A stretch of DNA of 64,000 nucleotides, from the NCBI GenBank assembly GCA_050633705.1, contig JBOEGZ010000002.1, forward strand, positions 62,001 to 126,000, read 5' to 3'. The DNA is from JAJFHI01 sp050633705 (GTDB lineage: Bacteria > Pseudomonadota > Alphaproteobacteria > Rhizobiales > Hyphomicrobiaceae). Numbering within the stretch: the stretch's first letter is position 1; every line of letters starts with the position of its first letter. The notes under the pieces were generated by a model that did no database searches, was not told the DNA's origin, and saw nothing but the letters and a program-made list of their open reading frames with translations. Positions 45,883 through 54,983 of the stretch are shown piece by piece. Position numbers and translations under genes: made by a program.

Positions 45883-46689
45883 TTATTCACGGCTTCTGCG
45901 ATCCTTCAAGATAGTATCATAAGCCGTATTGATCGCGGCAAGCTTGCGGTCAGCCAGTATGAGGAATTCGCGCGGCACACCCTCAGCGACGAGTTTATCT
46001 GGGTGATTATCTCGCACGAGTTTGAGATAGTGTGCCTTCAAGTCCTTATTCGCAATTTCTGGATCGACACCTAACACCTCGTAGGGGCTGTCAGTATCGC
46101 GAACAAACAGACGTCGCACGGCAAGATAATCATCGTGCGACAAATCAAACTTTTCCGCGACTTTTTTGAGAAAGTCTTCCTCTGCGTGATGCAACACACC
46201 ATCGGCAGCGGCAATATTAAACAAGCACTCAAAAACACTGCGCCGTAGTGTCGGTTCTTCAGCCAACATCTTGCCAATACGCGAAGCATAAGTTTCAAAA
46301 CCGGCCACATCGCGCGCTGCCAATTCATAAACCCGCATCACATTGCGGCGTTCGTTCTCAGGCACGACAAAGCAACGTTCAAACGCCTCAGCCTCAAGGC
46401 CAACCGCAACGCCATCCGCCTTCGCCATTTTTGCCGCCAAGGCCACAAATGCCATCGTGAAAGCAACTTGCTTTTGTACTGGCTTCGGCGGTCGCGACAC
46501 TGTTCGCGCAACAAGCGCGCGCGCCTTATCCAGGGCGTTTTTTATCCGCCCCGAAGACCCGAGCCCCATTCGCCTTGCCATGTCGCTGAAAGCCATAATT
46601 ACCATTCTAGAACACGATCCAACCAACCGCCGCCCCATCAACAGCCCGTTGACCAAAGGGATTTGCTCTGAAATTTCATAATAGAGCAT
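45883..46689 (-). CDS. TerB/DnaJ-domain protein (DjlA-like)
   Basis: 268 residues. Residues about 75-190 form a TerB-like helical domain (AKADGVAVGLEAEAFERCF, NIAAADGVLHHAEEDFLKK); the C-terminal 65 residues are a J-domain (SPYEVLGVDPEIANKDLK, NHPDK = HPD motif). This is the DjlA co-chaperone layout, acting with DnaK; the usual transmembrane anchor is absent. Start uncertain: GGTGA precedes the ATG at 46689, but an internal ATG at 46596 gives a more family-like N-terminus. Confidence 0.85.
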   Translation of the reverse strand: MLYYEISEQIPLVNGLLMGRRLVGSCSRMVIMAFSDMARRMGLGSSGRIKNALDKARALVARTVSRPPKPVQKQVAFTMAFVALAAKMAKADGVAVGLEAEAFERCFVVPENERRNVMRVYELAARDVAGFETYASRIGKMLAEEPTLRRSVFECLFNIAAADGVLHHAEEDFLKKVAEKFDLSHDDYLAVRRLFVRDTDSPYEVLGVDPEIANKDLKAHYLKLVRDNHPDKLVAEGVPREFLILADRKLAAINTAYDTILKDRRSRE

Positions 46690-46978
46690 TTTTCACCGAC
46701 TGGGCGAATGCAAATCCATACCTGCCTAGTCGTAAGACGCTTTAAAGATCTTGTGCGACCTATCAAAGACGAAGTCTCAATGTAGAAATGTCACGTTTTC
46801 CACAAAAATCCAGCGTCACCGACCTTAAAAGCCATCATCACTCCTTGTCTCCAAGATCTATTAGCCCAATCGTAACTATTGATCCGCAAAAACACGAATG
46901 GCAACAGCCGCGAGCGGACAAGCGTTTGGCGGTGTCGGCAGGGATGTCGACTTTGATTAAGCGTAGGGGAGAAGACGG
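46690..46978. other. Intergenic region, no gene seen
   Basis: About 290 bases between the divergent TerB-DnaJ gene and a small peptide frame. A 64-codon plus-strand frame (46788-46982) lacks a good RBS and is not supported. Confidence 0.4.
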
Positions 46979-47104
46979 ATGAAATCATTGATTGTTGCGG
47001 TCTGCGCAGCCGGTGTGATTGCAGTTTGGAGCGAGAAATTGCCAGCCGCCGAACTGTCCGGTGCAAATCTTAACCCGATCAGTCTGATCACCCCTTCAAA
47101 CTAA
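46979..47104 (+). CDS. Candidate 41-residue exported or membrane peptide
   Basis: ATG at 46979 with AGGGGAG (SD) 8 bases upstream, 41 codons then TAA. The product MKSLIVAVCAAGVIAVWSEK has a signal-peptide or single-helix start (lysine, hydrophobic core with Cys), followed by a short polar tail with LPAAELSGANLNPISL. No known family. The gap to the oxoprolinase start is 180 bases with a palindrome between, so it may be a separate unit. Supported only by RBS and composition. Confidence 0.4.
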   Translation: MKSLIVAVCAAGVIAVWSEKLPAAELSGANLNPISLITPSN

Positions 47105-47207
47105 CGAAATGTCACGTATCACAACGATCCAACGGGATTTTCTGCACGCAGTTTGGCAGTGAGGGTCCAAATCTGGCACTTTTTTCGCCAGTCCGCTGGA
47201 TTTATTG

Positions 47208-47221
47208 CAATTGCGCAATTG
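47208..47221. promoter_or_regulatory. Perfect 14-bp palindrome upstream of the hydantoinase/oxoprolinase gene
   Basis: CAATTGCGCAATTG is an exact palindrome, 63 bases before the start codon at 47285. A dimeric repressor or activator site is the likely meaning. Confidence 0.4.
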
Positions 47222-47284
47222 ACGCCCGTCAGCCCGGCCGATAGCTGATGCCTTCGAGCAATTCAGGTAGGACAGCAGCCCGCT

Positions 47285-50200
47285 ATGCCAGAGCAAGACG
47301 GCGCAACAGATCTCAAATGGCAATTCTGGATCGATCGTGGTGGTACATTTACCGATGTCATCGCCGTTGCACCTGATGGCTCAGTGCATGCCAGAAAAAT
47401 CTTATCGGAAAACCCAAAGGCCTATCCTGACGCCGCATTGGAAGGCATTCGCCAAGCCTTAAAGCTCACATCACACGCCTCCATTCCGGCAGCACGGATC
47501 TCATCCATTAAAATGGGGACCACCGTTGCGACCAACGCGCTTTTGGAACGAAAGGGCGAACGTACAGTCTTGGCCATTACCGCCGGATTAGAAGATCATC
47601 TGGAAATCGGAATGCAATCGCGACCCGATATCTTTGCCAGGCAAATTATCAAATCGGTCGCGTTGTACGACCGCGTCATAGGTGTTGGCGAACGCATCCT
47701 GAGAGACGGAAGCATCGAAACCTGCTTGGACAAAGCCAAACTCCAGCGCGACTTACAATTGGCATACGACGATGGCATCCGATCTGTCGCCATTGTTTTG
47801 ATGCACGCATATGCCCACCCACATCACGAACAACAAGCCAGTGAAATTGCCCACCAGATTGGCTTTGAACAAATCTCGACCAGCCACACCGTCGTTCCAC
47901 TCATAAAAATTGTTGCCCGTGGCGATACCACAGTTGCAGACGCCTATCTCTCACCTGTTCTTGCCCGCTATGTTGACCGCGTGATGGCTGGTTTTGATGT
48001 CGCCCAGCCACAAGACTTGCCGTCAATCTCTTTCATGACCTCCTCAGGCGGGCTCACCCAAGCACGCATGTTTCGCGGTCGTGATGCCATTCTTTCCGGC
48101 CCAGCCGGGGGCATTGTCGGCATGGTGGAAACCGCTCGGCGGGCGGGCTTCGACCGCGTTATCGGATTTGACATGGGGGGGACCTCAACGGATGTTTCAC
48201 ACACAGCCGGCACCTATGAACGCACGTTTGAAACTGAAATTTCTGGCGTTCGTCTCGCCGTCCCAATGCTTCACATTCATACCGTTGCAGCCGGTGGGGG
48301 TTCGCTGCTGAGCTACGATGGCACGAGGTTTCTTGTTGGTCCACAGTCGGCTGGAGCTAATCCTGGACCAATGTGTTATCGCCGCGGCGGGCCGTTAACG
48401 GTGACAGATGCTAACGTCTGTGTCGGTAAGATCCGTCCTGACCTGTTTCCAAATGTATTTGGACCCGACGGCACCGCGCCATTGGATGTCGAAACAGTCA
48501 TCGATGCTTTTCAAACCCTGGCAGACGACATCGGTGACGGGCGCACGCCAGCAGACGTCGCCGATGGTTTCCTGAAGATCGCAGTTGAGAATATGGCCAA
48601 CGCGATCAAGACAATCTCGGTTGCACGCGGCTACGACGTCACTCAATACGCGCTGAATTGCTTTGGCGCCGCTGGCGGTCAACATGCCTGTTTGATCGCC
48701 GACACACTTGGCATTGAAACGATTTTGGTCGACCCGTTATCTGGCCTACTGTCGGCCTACGGCATGGGATTGGCCAAACTTCGAGCCAGTCGTGAAGCCT
48801 CCGTCGAAGCCGTTCTCTCAGCCGATACGCGCCAGTCGTTGACCACGCTTGTCGAGGAAAAATTGCATGAGTGTCGCGAAGAACTCAACGCTCAAGGTAT
48901 TGACGATAAAGATATGACGTCACAGGTCCTGGTCCACCTGCGTTATGCAAACACCGATACCACCCTTGGCGTAGAGCTTGGCGACATTGAAACCATGCGC
49001 CAATCATTTGAGCAGCGATATCGCCAACGTTTTGGCTTTATCAGTCCGCAAAAGCCTCTTGAAGTCGGATCGATTGAAGTTGCGCTGGAAGGCGCCAACG
49101 CGCAGCCTGACCCTTCCGCAACACCAAATCCAACTGACATTTCTGCTCCACCTTCCCACCCCACCACGTTCATTTCTAATGGCCAACAACACAAAGCCCA
49201 GGTTATTCACCGTGATGACCTAAAGCCCGGTCACACCTTCAAAGGACCAGCTCTGGTTATCGAGGACCATCAAACAGTCGTTGTCGAAGCTGGGTGGCAA
49301 CTCAACGTCAACAACCTGAACCAACTTGTCCTGACACGCTCCAGCCCCCGCGCGCATCAAGAGCTAGAAGCAACCGCTGACCCTGTATTGTTGGAAGTTT
49401 TCAATAATTTATTCATGAGCATCGCTGAGCAAATGGGCGAAGCCCTGCGTAACACCTCCCAATCCGTAAACATCAAAGAACGCCTCGACTTCTCGTGTGC
49501 GTTGTTCGATGCAGAAGGCAGCCTTGTCGCCAACGCGCCTCACGTTCCGGTCCACCTTGGTTCCATGGACCGCTCTGTCGCGGCGATCATTCGCGCACGC
49601 CGGGACAAGCATGGCCGCATCGACATGAACCCAGGTGACGTGTTCATGCTCAACGCACCTTACAATGGCGGCACTCACCTGCCGGACATTACAGTCGTCA
49701 CACCAGTGTTCGACGCTAGCGGCCGTGACATCCTTTTCTTCACGGCCAGCCGAGGCCACCATGAAGACATTGGCGGTTTAACACCCGGCTCGATGACACC
49801 TCTTGCAACGACCATCGAAGAAGAAGGCGTGTACATCGACGACGTAATGTTGGTGCGCGCTGGTCATTTTCTGGAAGACGAAGTACGCGATATTCTAACC
49901 AGCGCACAATATCCAGCCCGCCAACCTGACAAGAATATCACCGACCTAAAGGCTCAAATTGCCGCCAACGCCCGCGGCGCAAGTGAGCTCAAAAAGATGA
50001 TTGAACAATTCGGCTTGAAAGTCGTGCAAGCCTACATGGGCCACGTTCAAGACAACGCCGAAGAAGCAATGCGTCGGCTGATTTCAAGCCTCAGCCCCGG
50101 CCGGTTCACAACAACAACGGACCAAGGCGCGACGATTTGTGTGGCAATCGATATCGACAAGAAAAGCCGCTCTGCGCGCGTTGATTTCACCGGCACATCG

Positions 50201-50935
50201 CCCGTACAAACCAACAACTTCAATGCCCCACAACCGATAACTCAAGCCGCTGTACTTTATGCATTTCGCGTCATGATCGATGCGCAAATTCCAATCAACG
50301 CCGGTTGTCTCAGACCAATCGAGATAATTTTACCGCCCAATTCCATGTTGAGCCCGACCTATCCTGCAGCCGTCGTTGCTGGAAACGTCGAAACAAGCCA
50401 AATCGTCACGAACTGTGTGTTCGCCGCTCTCGGCGTCTTGGGGTCGTCGCAAGGCACAATGAACAATCTAACCTTTGGCAACGCAACGCACCAATACTAT
50501 GAAACAATTTGTTCTGGTGCTCCTGCTGGCATTGATGCCGACTCAAATGGCTTTGACGGCGCTGCGGCGGTACAAGTTCACATGACCAATACCCGATTGA
50601 CCGACCCTGAAATTTTAGAATCGCGTTATCCTGTGGTGTTGGAAGAATTTTCGATTTGTCGAGATTCAGGCGGTCGCGGTCGTTGGTCAGCGGGCGATGG
50701 AACCCAGCGCGCCATTCGATTTCTAGAGCCGATGTCATGCGCCATTCTTTCTGGATACCGCAAGAGCCAACCGTTTGGATTGAAAGGTGGCGAACCCGGC
50801 AAATGTGGGCGCAACACAGTCCGTCGTACAAATGGACAGATTGAAACACTTGAAGGGTGCGACCAAGCAGAACTCGACGTTGGCGACACGATCATCATTG
50901 AAACGCCAACAGGAGGTGGCTTTGGCAAGGCCTAA
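47285..50935 (+). CDS. 5-oxoprolinase/hydantoinase A-B fusion
   Basis: 1,216 residues, the usual length of OPLAH-type fusions. The N-terminal HyuA half starts WIDRGGTFTDVIAVAPDG with the ATP-binding actin-like block GFDMGGTSTDVSH and later TVTDANV; the C-terminal HyuB half begins about residue 700 with ISIAEQMGEALRNTSQSVNI-type sequence and contains EDIGGLTPGSMTP and a Gly-rich end. It should hydrolyse ATP and open a lactam, 5-oxoproline or a hydantoin. It follows SD AGGTAGGA and is transcribed alone. Confidence 0.94.
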   Translation: MPEQDGATDLKWQFWIDRGGTFTDVIAVAPDGSVHARKILSENPKAYPDAALEGIRQALKLTSHASIPAARISSIKMGTTVATNALLERKGERTVLAITAGLEDHLEIGMQSRPDIFARQIIKSVALYDRVIGVGERILRDGSIETCLDKAKLQRDLQLAYDDGIRSVAIVLMHAYAHPHHEQQASEIAHQIGFEQISTSHTVVPLIKIVARGDTTVADAYLSPVLARYVDRVMAGFDVAQPQDLPSISFMTSSGGLTQARMFRGRDAILSGPAGGIVGMVETARRAGFDRVIGFDMGGTSTDVSHTAGTYERTFETEISGVRLAVPMLHIHTVAAGGGSLLSYDGTRFLVGPQSAGANPGPMCYRRGGPLTVTDANVCVGKIRPDLFPNVFGPDGTAPLDVETVIDAFQTLADDIGDGRTPADVADGFLKIAVENMANAIKTISVARGYDVTQYALNCFGAAGGQHACLIADTLGIETILVDPLSGLLSAYGMGLAKLRASREASVEAVLSADTRQSLTTLVEEKLHECREELNAQGIDDKDMTSQVLVHLRYANTDTTLGVELGDIETMRQSFEQRYRQRFGFISPQKPLEVGSIEVALEGANAQPDPSATPNPTDISAPPSHPTTFISNGQQHKAQVIHRDDLKPGHTFKGPALVIEDHQTVVVEAGWQLNVNNLNQLVLTRSSPRAHQELEATADPVLLEVFNNLFMSIAEQMGEALRNTSQSVNIKERLDFSCALFDAEGSLVANAPHVPVHLGSMDRSVAAIIRARRDKHGRIDMNPGDVFMLNAPYNGGTHLPDITVVTPVFDASGRDILFFTASRGHHEDIGGLTPGSMTPLATTIEEEGVYIDDVMLVRAGHFLEDEVRDILTSAQYPARQPDKNITDLKAQIAANARGASELKKMIEQFGLKVVQAYMGHVQDNAEEAMRRLISSLSPGRFTTTTDQGATICVAIDIDKKSRSARVDFTGTSPVQTNNFNAPQPITQAAVLYAFRVMIDAQIPINAGCLRPIEIILPPNSMLSPTYPAAVVAGNVETSQIVTNCVFAALGVLGSSQGTMNNLTFGNATHQYYETICSGAPAGIDADSNGFDGAAAVQVHMTNTRLTDPEILESRYPVVLEEFSICRDSGGRGRWSAGDGTQRAIRFLEPMSCAILSGYRKSQPFGLKGGEPGKCGRNTVRRTNGQIETLEGCDQAELDVGDTIIIETPTGGGFGKA

Positions 50936-51116
50936 TTCCAATTCGGCGCCTTTGCCTTTATGGTGCAAAGAGAAAACACAATAAGCCTGACAAAGATTTT
51001 CTTCAGCTAGCATCTCTGGTGTCGCTGGTGTCGTAGGTCAAGATTTTTAACCTTAGCATTTCCATCTGCTGACATGATGTCTTACTCTTACGTTCGCAAG
51101 GTAGGAGACCGGCGCT

Positions 51117-52289
51117 ATGACGGCCGACGTCGAAATTCAAAATCCTATTCGCCAACGCGCGTTCGACATCCTCGAGCATAGCCGAAGGCGCGATGTTTAT
51201 GCCCGCCTGCTCGACTGGGTTTTTGTCACGCTAATTTTGGCGAACGTGTTGGGGACGATACTCCAAACACTCCCTGGAATCGCGGCTCAATTCGGCGATC
51301 GTCTGAACACATTCGATCTCATCTGCGTTGCCATTTTCTTCTGCGAGTATGTCGCCAGATTGTGGGTGGCACCCGAGCATCCATTAATGCACGGGCTCAG
51401 TCCAGCCAAAGCTCGCTTTCGATTTGCGCTGACACCGCTCATGATTATCGACCTCATAGCGCTGATACCGTTTGTTATAGAAACAGCTTTCCCAGGCATG
51501 CCACTCCTGATCCTATTCCGCCTCGTTCGTTTTCTTAAACTGGCGCGCTACTCTCCAGCTCTTGCCACCATTGGCCGAGTCGTGGCGACTGAGCGGCGCG
51601 CCTTACTGGCTTGTATTATCATTTTTAGCGGTATCATGTTGTTTGCCGCTGCTTCAATGAAAGCTGTCGAAGGTCGCGTGCAGCCCGAACATTTCGGTGA
51701 CATGCCACGTGCAATCTGGTGGGCTGCGGCCATGCTGGCAAAAATCGGCGGCAGTGAAGTCGCTCCAGTTACTGGAATGGGGCGCATCGTATCTGCGATC
51801 ACCGTCATGCTCGGAATTTTCTGCTTTGCTCTTCCTGTCGCCATTATTGGTCGCGGCTTTTACGAGGAAATCCATCGCAGCGACTTCATTGTCTCGTTTG
51901 GACTTGTCGCGCGTGTTCCCCTGTTTTCTGATTTGAATGCCGCAGCTCTGGCCGATGTTGTCGGCATTTTGCGCGCACGCACCGTTCCTGCTGGAACTGT
52001 TATAATTCGCAAAGGGGACCGTGGAGATGCGATGTATTTAATCGCCGGCGGTTTGGTCGAAGTCGATACGGGTCAACTAAAAGTCGAATTAACGGAAGGT
52101 GATTTCTTTGGCGAAATGGCATTGCTCAATAGCGAACGTCGCACAGCAACTGTGACGGCAATGAAATCAACGGACTTGCTTATGCTAGATGCCGACGACT
52201 TTCATCGATTGATCGCACACAATCCAGAAATCGGTCGCAGCATTCGAGATGTCGCGAGTGCTCGAAATTCAAAACCCACCGACGCGTAA
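51117..52289 (+). CDS. Cyclic-nucleotide-binding voltage-type channel homologue with non-canonical filter
   Basis: 390 residues. Six transmembrane segments with a voltage-sensor-like S4 (LILFRLVRFLKLARYS) and a C-terminal cNMP-binding domain with FFGEMALLNSERRTATV (phosphate-binding cassette with Glu/Arg). The family is MlotiK1-like. The P-loop, which should read T-x-G-Y-G-D, instead reads WWAAAMLAKIGGSEVAPVTG (residues about 201-220), so the GYG triad is missing. The remaining S5/S6 (FCFALPVAIIGRGF) is normal. Ion selectivity is therefore uncertain: potassium selectivity is not assured; it may be non-selective or a sensor. Confidence 0.88.
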   Translation: MTADVEIQNPIRQRAFDILEHSRRRDVYARLLDWVFVTLILANVLGTILQTLPGIAAQFGDRLNTFDLICVAIFFCEYVARLWVAPEHPLMHGLSPAKARFRFALTPLMIIDLIALIPFVIETAFPGMPLLILFRLVRFLKLARYSPALATIGRVVATERRALLACIIIFSGIMLFAAASMKAVEGRVQPEHFGDMPRAIWWAAAMLAKIGGSEVAPVTGMGRIVSAITVMLGIFCFALPVAIIGRGFYEEIHRSDFIVSFGLVARVPLFSDLNAAALADVVGILRARTVPAGTVIIRKGDRGDAMYLIAGGLVEVDTGQLKVELTEGDFFGEMALLNSERRTATVTAMKSTDLLMLDADDFHRLIAHNPEIGRSIRDVASARNSKPTDA

Positions 52290-52308
52290 TCATTCAACGC
52301 GACCGGGG

Positions 52309-52983
52309 TTACTTGCAAACGCGATAGGTCCCCTTGCGGCCATGGCGGGCAAGATCAAGATGAAAGTGATCGTGGTGCGCGCGGTTGTACCTGGGACCAA
52401 GTACCGTCGTGAAAAACCGACACCCGCCACGATGAGCGGCCCGCAAGAACCTTCTCTCGCCTGACGAACCATTCCAGCCACGCTTAACCGTGATCTCGCG
52501 TCCATCGGCAAGATAAAAGCGCGAAATATCGATGGCATTGGCATGCCCGTGTTCGGACATGCGCCTGGTGCCACTAATGCGACGGCAAGAGTATGAAGAA
52601 GCAACTTTAATGCGAACAACCGGAGATCCGAGATACCGGTAAGCTGCCGGCGAGACAACTTCTGAGACCCAACGATCAACCTGCGGCACCATTGGGCAGC
52701 GCAACAAAGCCGAAGGCCGAAAAGCGACCCGCCCACGATCTGCCGCGCTCATTTTAAACGGCCGCATTGCGCCGCAAACACTGGGACCACCAAGGGCCGA
52801 CCGCGCCTGAACAAATCGGCTTTCGCGCACGACCCGAGCCGACAAGCAGGCTCGCTCTTCCTGGGCACGCCAAGGTTCAGGTTTTGAAAGTATTGAAGGG
52901 GTTTTCGAGCCCGAACTACAGCCCCAAAGGGCGAGCAGGACAAAACTCAACACAAAACCTACGCGGAAACGAAAAACTGACAT
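52309..52983 (-). CDS. Extensin-like-domain lipoprotein
   Basis: 224 residues from the ATG at 52983, chosen for a clean lipoprotein signal (FVLSFVLLALWGC, lipobox Cys). The extensin-like C domain (SYSCRRISGTRRMSEHGHAN, AIDISRFYLADGREITV, HHDHFHLDLARHG) resembles D,D-carboxypeptidase-type zinc sites (SEHGHANAID, HHDHFH). The family is common in alphaproteobacteria, with likely envelope/peptidoglycan action. Convergent with the channel gene, 19 bases apart. Confidence 0.9.
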   Translation of the reverse strand: MSVFRFRVGFVLSFVLLALWGCSSGSKTPSILSKPEPWRAQEERACLSARVVRESRFVQARSALGGPSVCGAMRPFKMSAADRGRVAFRPSALLRCPMVPQVDRWVSEVVSPAAYRYLGSPVVRIKVASSYSCRRISGTRRMSEHGHANAIDISRFYLADGREITVKRGWNGSSGERRFLRAAHRGGCRFFTTVLGPRYNRAHHDHFHLDLARHGRKGTYRVCK

Positions 52984-53499
52984 AATGGAGAGACGCTGCC
53001 ATCTTAACCCTAACAATCGGTGAACGTCCCCCAACGTCCAGACCAATTCTGGCAATCTTTTTCGGTCTCAGTTCGGCCAAATGCCGACCCACGGACGGCG
53101 TGTTCACGTCCAAATTTCGGCACCGACCCGTTAATTTTTTTAACTTTACGGTCCTTGGGACCAACGAACGCATAATCTTTCTCAACTCAAAACCAACCAA
53201 CGCTTTGGACAGGCTAGCCAAAAACGCGTTGCATATTTGCATTCGCAAATGGGCGCAAAACCATAAATGTGTCGAAAATCAGCAATCGAAGACGAACGAA
53301 GCACTCTATTTTTTCCTGGAATCGCAACAGGGTTCCCATCTTATCCACAAAGAAACTCATCTCGTACACGGAATCCTCAAGACTCCATTCGCGGGCCGTA
53401 GTTAAATAATCTTGTCCCGAGTAAGAGTTGCGTAAAGTGTAGTGTAAAATTGAGTAAGTGTATCGGACGCGTAACTTTTAGTCCTGAGTAGTTGAGTCC
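52984..53499. other. Intergenic region upstream of the candidate RNA
   Basis: About 515 bases with no supported gene. Low-complexity T/A stretches around 53300-53480 may include a promoter for the RNA that follows. A 101-codon plus frame (53100-53405) has no RBS and unremarkable composition. Confidence 0.35.
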
Positions 53500-53683
53500 C
53501 TAAATGCTCGGGTCCTGGCCGTTCTTCGGTTCAAGTGTTGTCGCAAACCCCCGCGTTTGACATTCACAACACGAGGCTGATCTGGCCGGGACCCTCCCCA
53601 TTTTCTGCCCCGGTTGTTACCGGGCCACTCTCCCCCCTTAAACGAAAAGAAGGTTCTGTCGGTTGATGACAGGGCCTTTTTTC
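53500..53683 (+). ncRNA. Candidate structured sRNA with C-rich loops
   Basis: An 11-bp helix (53510-53520 with 53584-53594, one G-U) encloses a second helix (GTGTTGT 53535-53541 with ACAACAC 53566-53572) that encloses CAAAC/GTTTG. A second hairpin (53609-53624, CCCGGT/ACCGGG) follows, then C-rich single-stranded stretches (CCCTCCCC, CTCTCCCCCC) that complement ribosome-binding sites, and finally a strong rho-independent terminator. This is the look of alphaproteobacterial anti-SD sRNAs (alpha-r-like, cuckoo-type families), but I cannot assign a family. The 5' end is estimated. Confidence 0.5.
53650..53682 (+). terminator. Rho-independent terminator
   Basis: 11-bp stem (53650-53660 with 53668-53678, two wobble pairs), 7-base loop and TTTTTT. 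It ends the candidate RNA; with its A-rich 5' flank it may also act on the minus strand for the hydrolase ending at 53687. Confidence 0.75.
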
Positions 53684-53686
53684 TCG

Positions 53687-54451
53687 TTACGCTGGCAACA
53701 GCGCATGGCGCGCGAGAAAGTCCAACACTCCGGCCTTATAAATTTCATCTCCAACCGATTTCATATGATCGCGATCACCGATCACAAGCGCTTCGCCAGT
53801 TGGAATAACTTCGGCCAACGCCACCGCCGAACCACCAACGACATCTTGACCACCAACAGCGACAAGCACGGGACACGTGACGGCTTGTAATGCTTCTCGC
53901 GAAATCGGGTCACGCGATGATCGAATACATGTCGCCAAAGCTTTTAAATCGCTTTTGGTTTGCTCAGCAAAAGCCCGAAACGTGCGTGCTGTTGAGCTTA
54001 CAATGTCTTCCAGGCTGTCGGCTTCCAATGCATGTGCGATCGGACCGGTTCCAGCCATTCCTCGCACCATGTTGATACCGAGGCCTCCGAAAATTACCGC
54101 CTGGACGCGCTCTGGATTGTTCAATGTCAAAAAGCCAGAAATACGTGCGCCCATCGAAAATCCCATGACAATCGCCTGATCGATACCGAGATGATCGAGA
54201 AGTCGACGGGCATCTTCAGCCATAATCGGGCCACCATATTGATCACGATCATACAATTTTTCACTTTGACCATGACCGCGGTTATCCATCGAGATCACAC
54301 GGTAACCGGCCTCAAGCAAAGTCCTGACCCAGCCCGTATTGACCCAATTGATATTTGTATTTGAAGCAAAACCATGGATGAGCAACAGTGCAGGGCCCTG
54401 TCCCTTGTCCAAAAACGCGATTTCGACGCCATCGGAATTGAATGTTTGCAC
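53687..54451 (-). CDS. Alpha/beta hydrolase
   Basis: 254 residues, 3-oxoadipate enol-lactonase/esterase-like. HGFASNTNINW (oxyanion region), GFSMGARIS (nucleophile), VGGQDVVGG (acid) and DRDHMKSVGD (His) are present. No signal peptide. Substrate unknown. The gene stands alone. Confidence 0.88.
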   Translation of the reverse strand: MQTFNSDGVEIAFLDKGQGPALLLIHGFASNTNINWVNTGWVRTLLEAGYRVISMDNRGHGQSEKLYDRDQYGGPIMAEDARRLLDHLGIDQAIVMGFSMGARISGFLTLNNPERVQAVIFGGLGINMVRGMAGTGPIAHALEADSLEDIVSSTARTFRAFAEQTKSDLKALATCIRSSRDPISREALQAVTCPVLVAVGGQDVVGGSAVALAEVIPTGEALVIGDRDHMKSVGDEIYKAGVLDFLARHALLPA

Positions 54452-54649
54452 TCAAGGACCTCAATGCTGAATATTGCAAGGTATGCCAAGCTGTATTGCG
54501 ACAGCGTGTGACCCGTCTGGACCTATCATTAAGGGCTCAGCAGCGCTAGAGTGACGTGTTGTCAGACCAATCGAAAGCACAGACAATACGACCTATCGAT
54601 CAGTGGTGCTATGTTGGCGCCCAACGCTAACTTTTTGGATATGAGACCT

Positions 54650-54904
54650 ATGGCCGATCACATTATCCCCCATCTTGCCAACGATGCTGGCGTGGAAAAA
54701 ATCTTCATCGCTGTGAAGGAATTCCAATGCATGGGTGCACGTCCACCAAATGACCACCCTCATGTTTTTCTAGATATGGGCTCAGACAACCAAACATTAT
54801 GTCCGTATTGCTCAACCCTATACATCCATGATCCACGACTGGCGGAAACTGAAAGTGACCCATCAGGCGCTATAGTCGATCTGGCCAAGGAAGACACGGC
54901 CTGA
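54650..54904 (+). CDS. zf-CHCC zinc-finger protein (NDUFS6-like)
   Basis: 84 residues from the ATG at 54650; longer in-frame starts would add 33 residues without support. Zinc ligands are C (EFQCMG), H (DHPHVFLDMG), CPYC, the CHCC arrangement of the small Complex I accessory protein NDUFS6 and bacterial relatives. Alphaproteobacteria often keep this protein as a Complex I subunit homologue. It is separated by 79 bases from the monooxygenase gene downstream. Confidence 0.85.
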   Translation: MADHIIPHLANDAGVEKIFIAVKEFQCMGARPPNDHPHVFLDMGSDNQTLCPYCSTLYIHDPRLAETESDPSGAIVDLAKEDTA

Positions 54905-54983
54905 TCGACCGCACCCCAAGGCGCACAACTTAGCTTTGCACCAACGAAGTGCGCAGGACCGCAACTGAGATTTAGAGACTGCT

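Noticed and set aside
46788..46982. 64-codon plus-strand reading frame
   Set aside because: No ribosome-binding site, low-information composition, and it overlaps the start of the better supported 41-residue peptide.
53100..53405. 101-codon plus-strand reading frame
   Set aside because: No ribosome-binding site or family motif; lies in an A/T-rich intergenic region.
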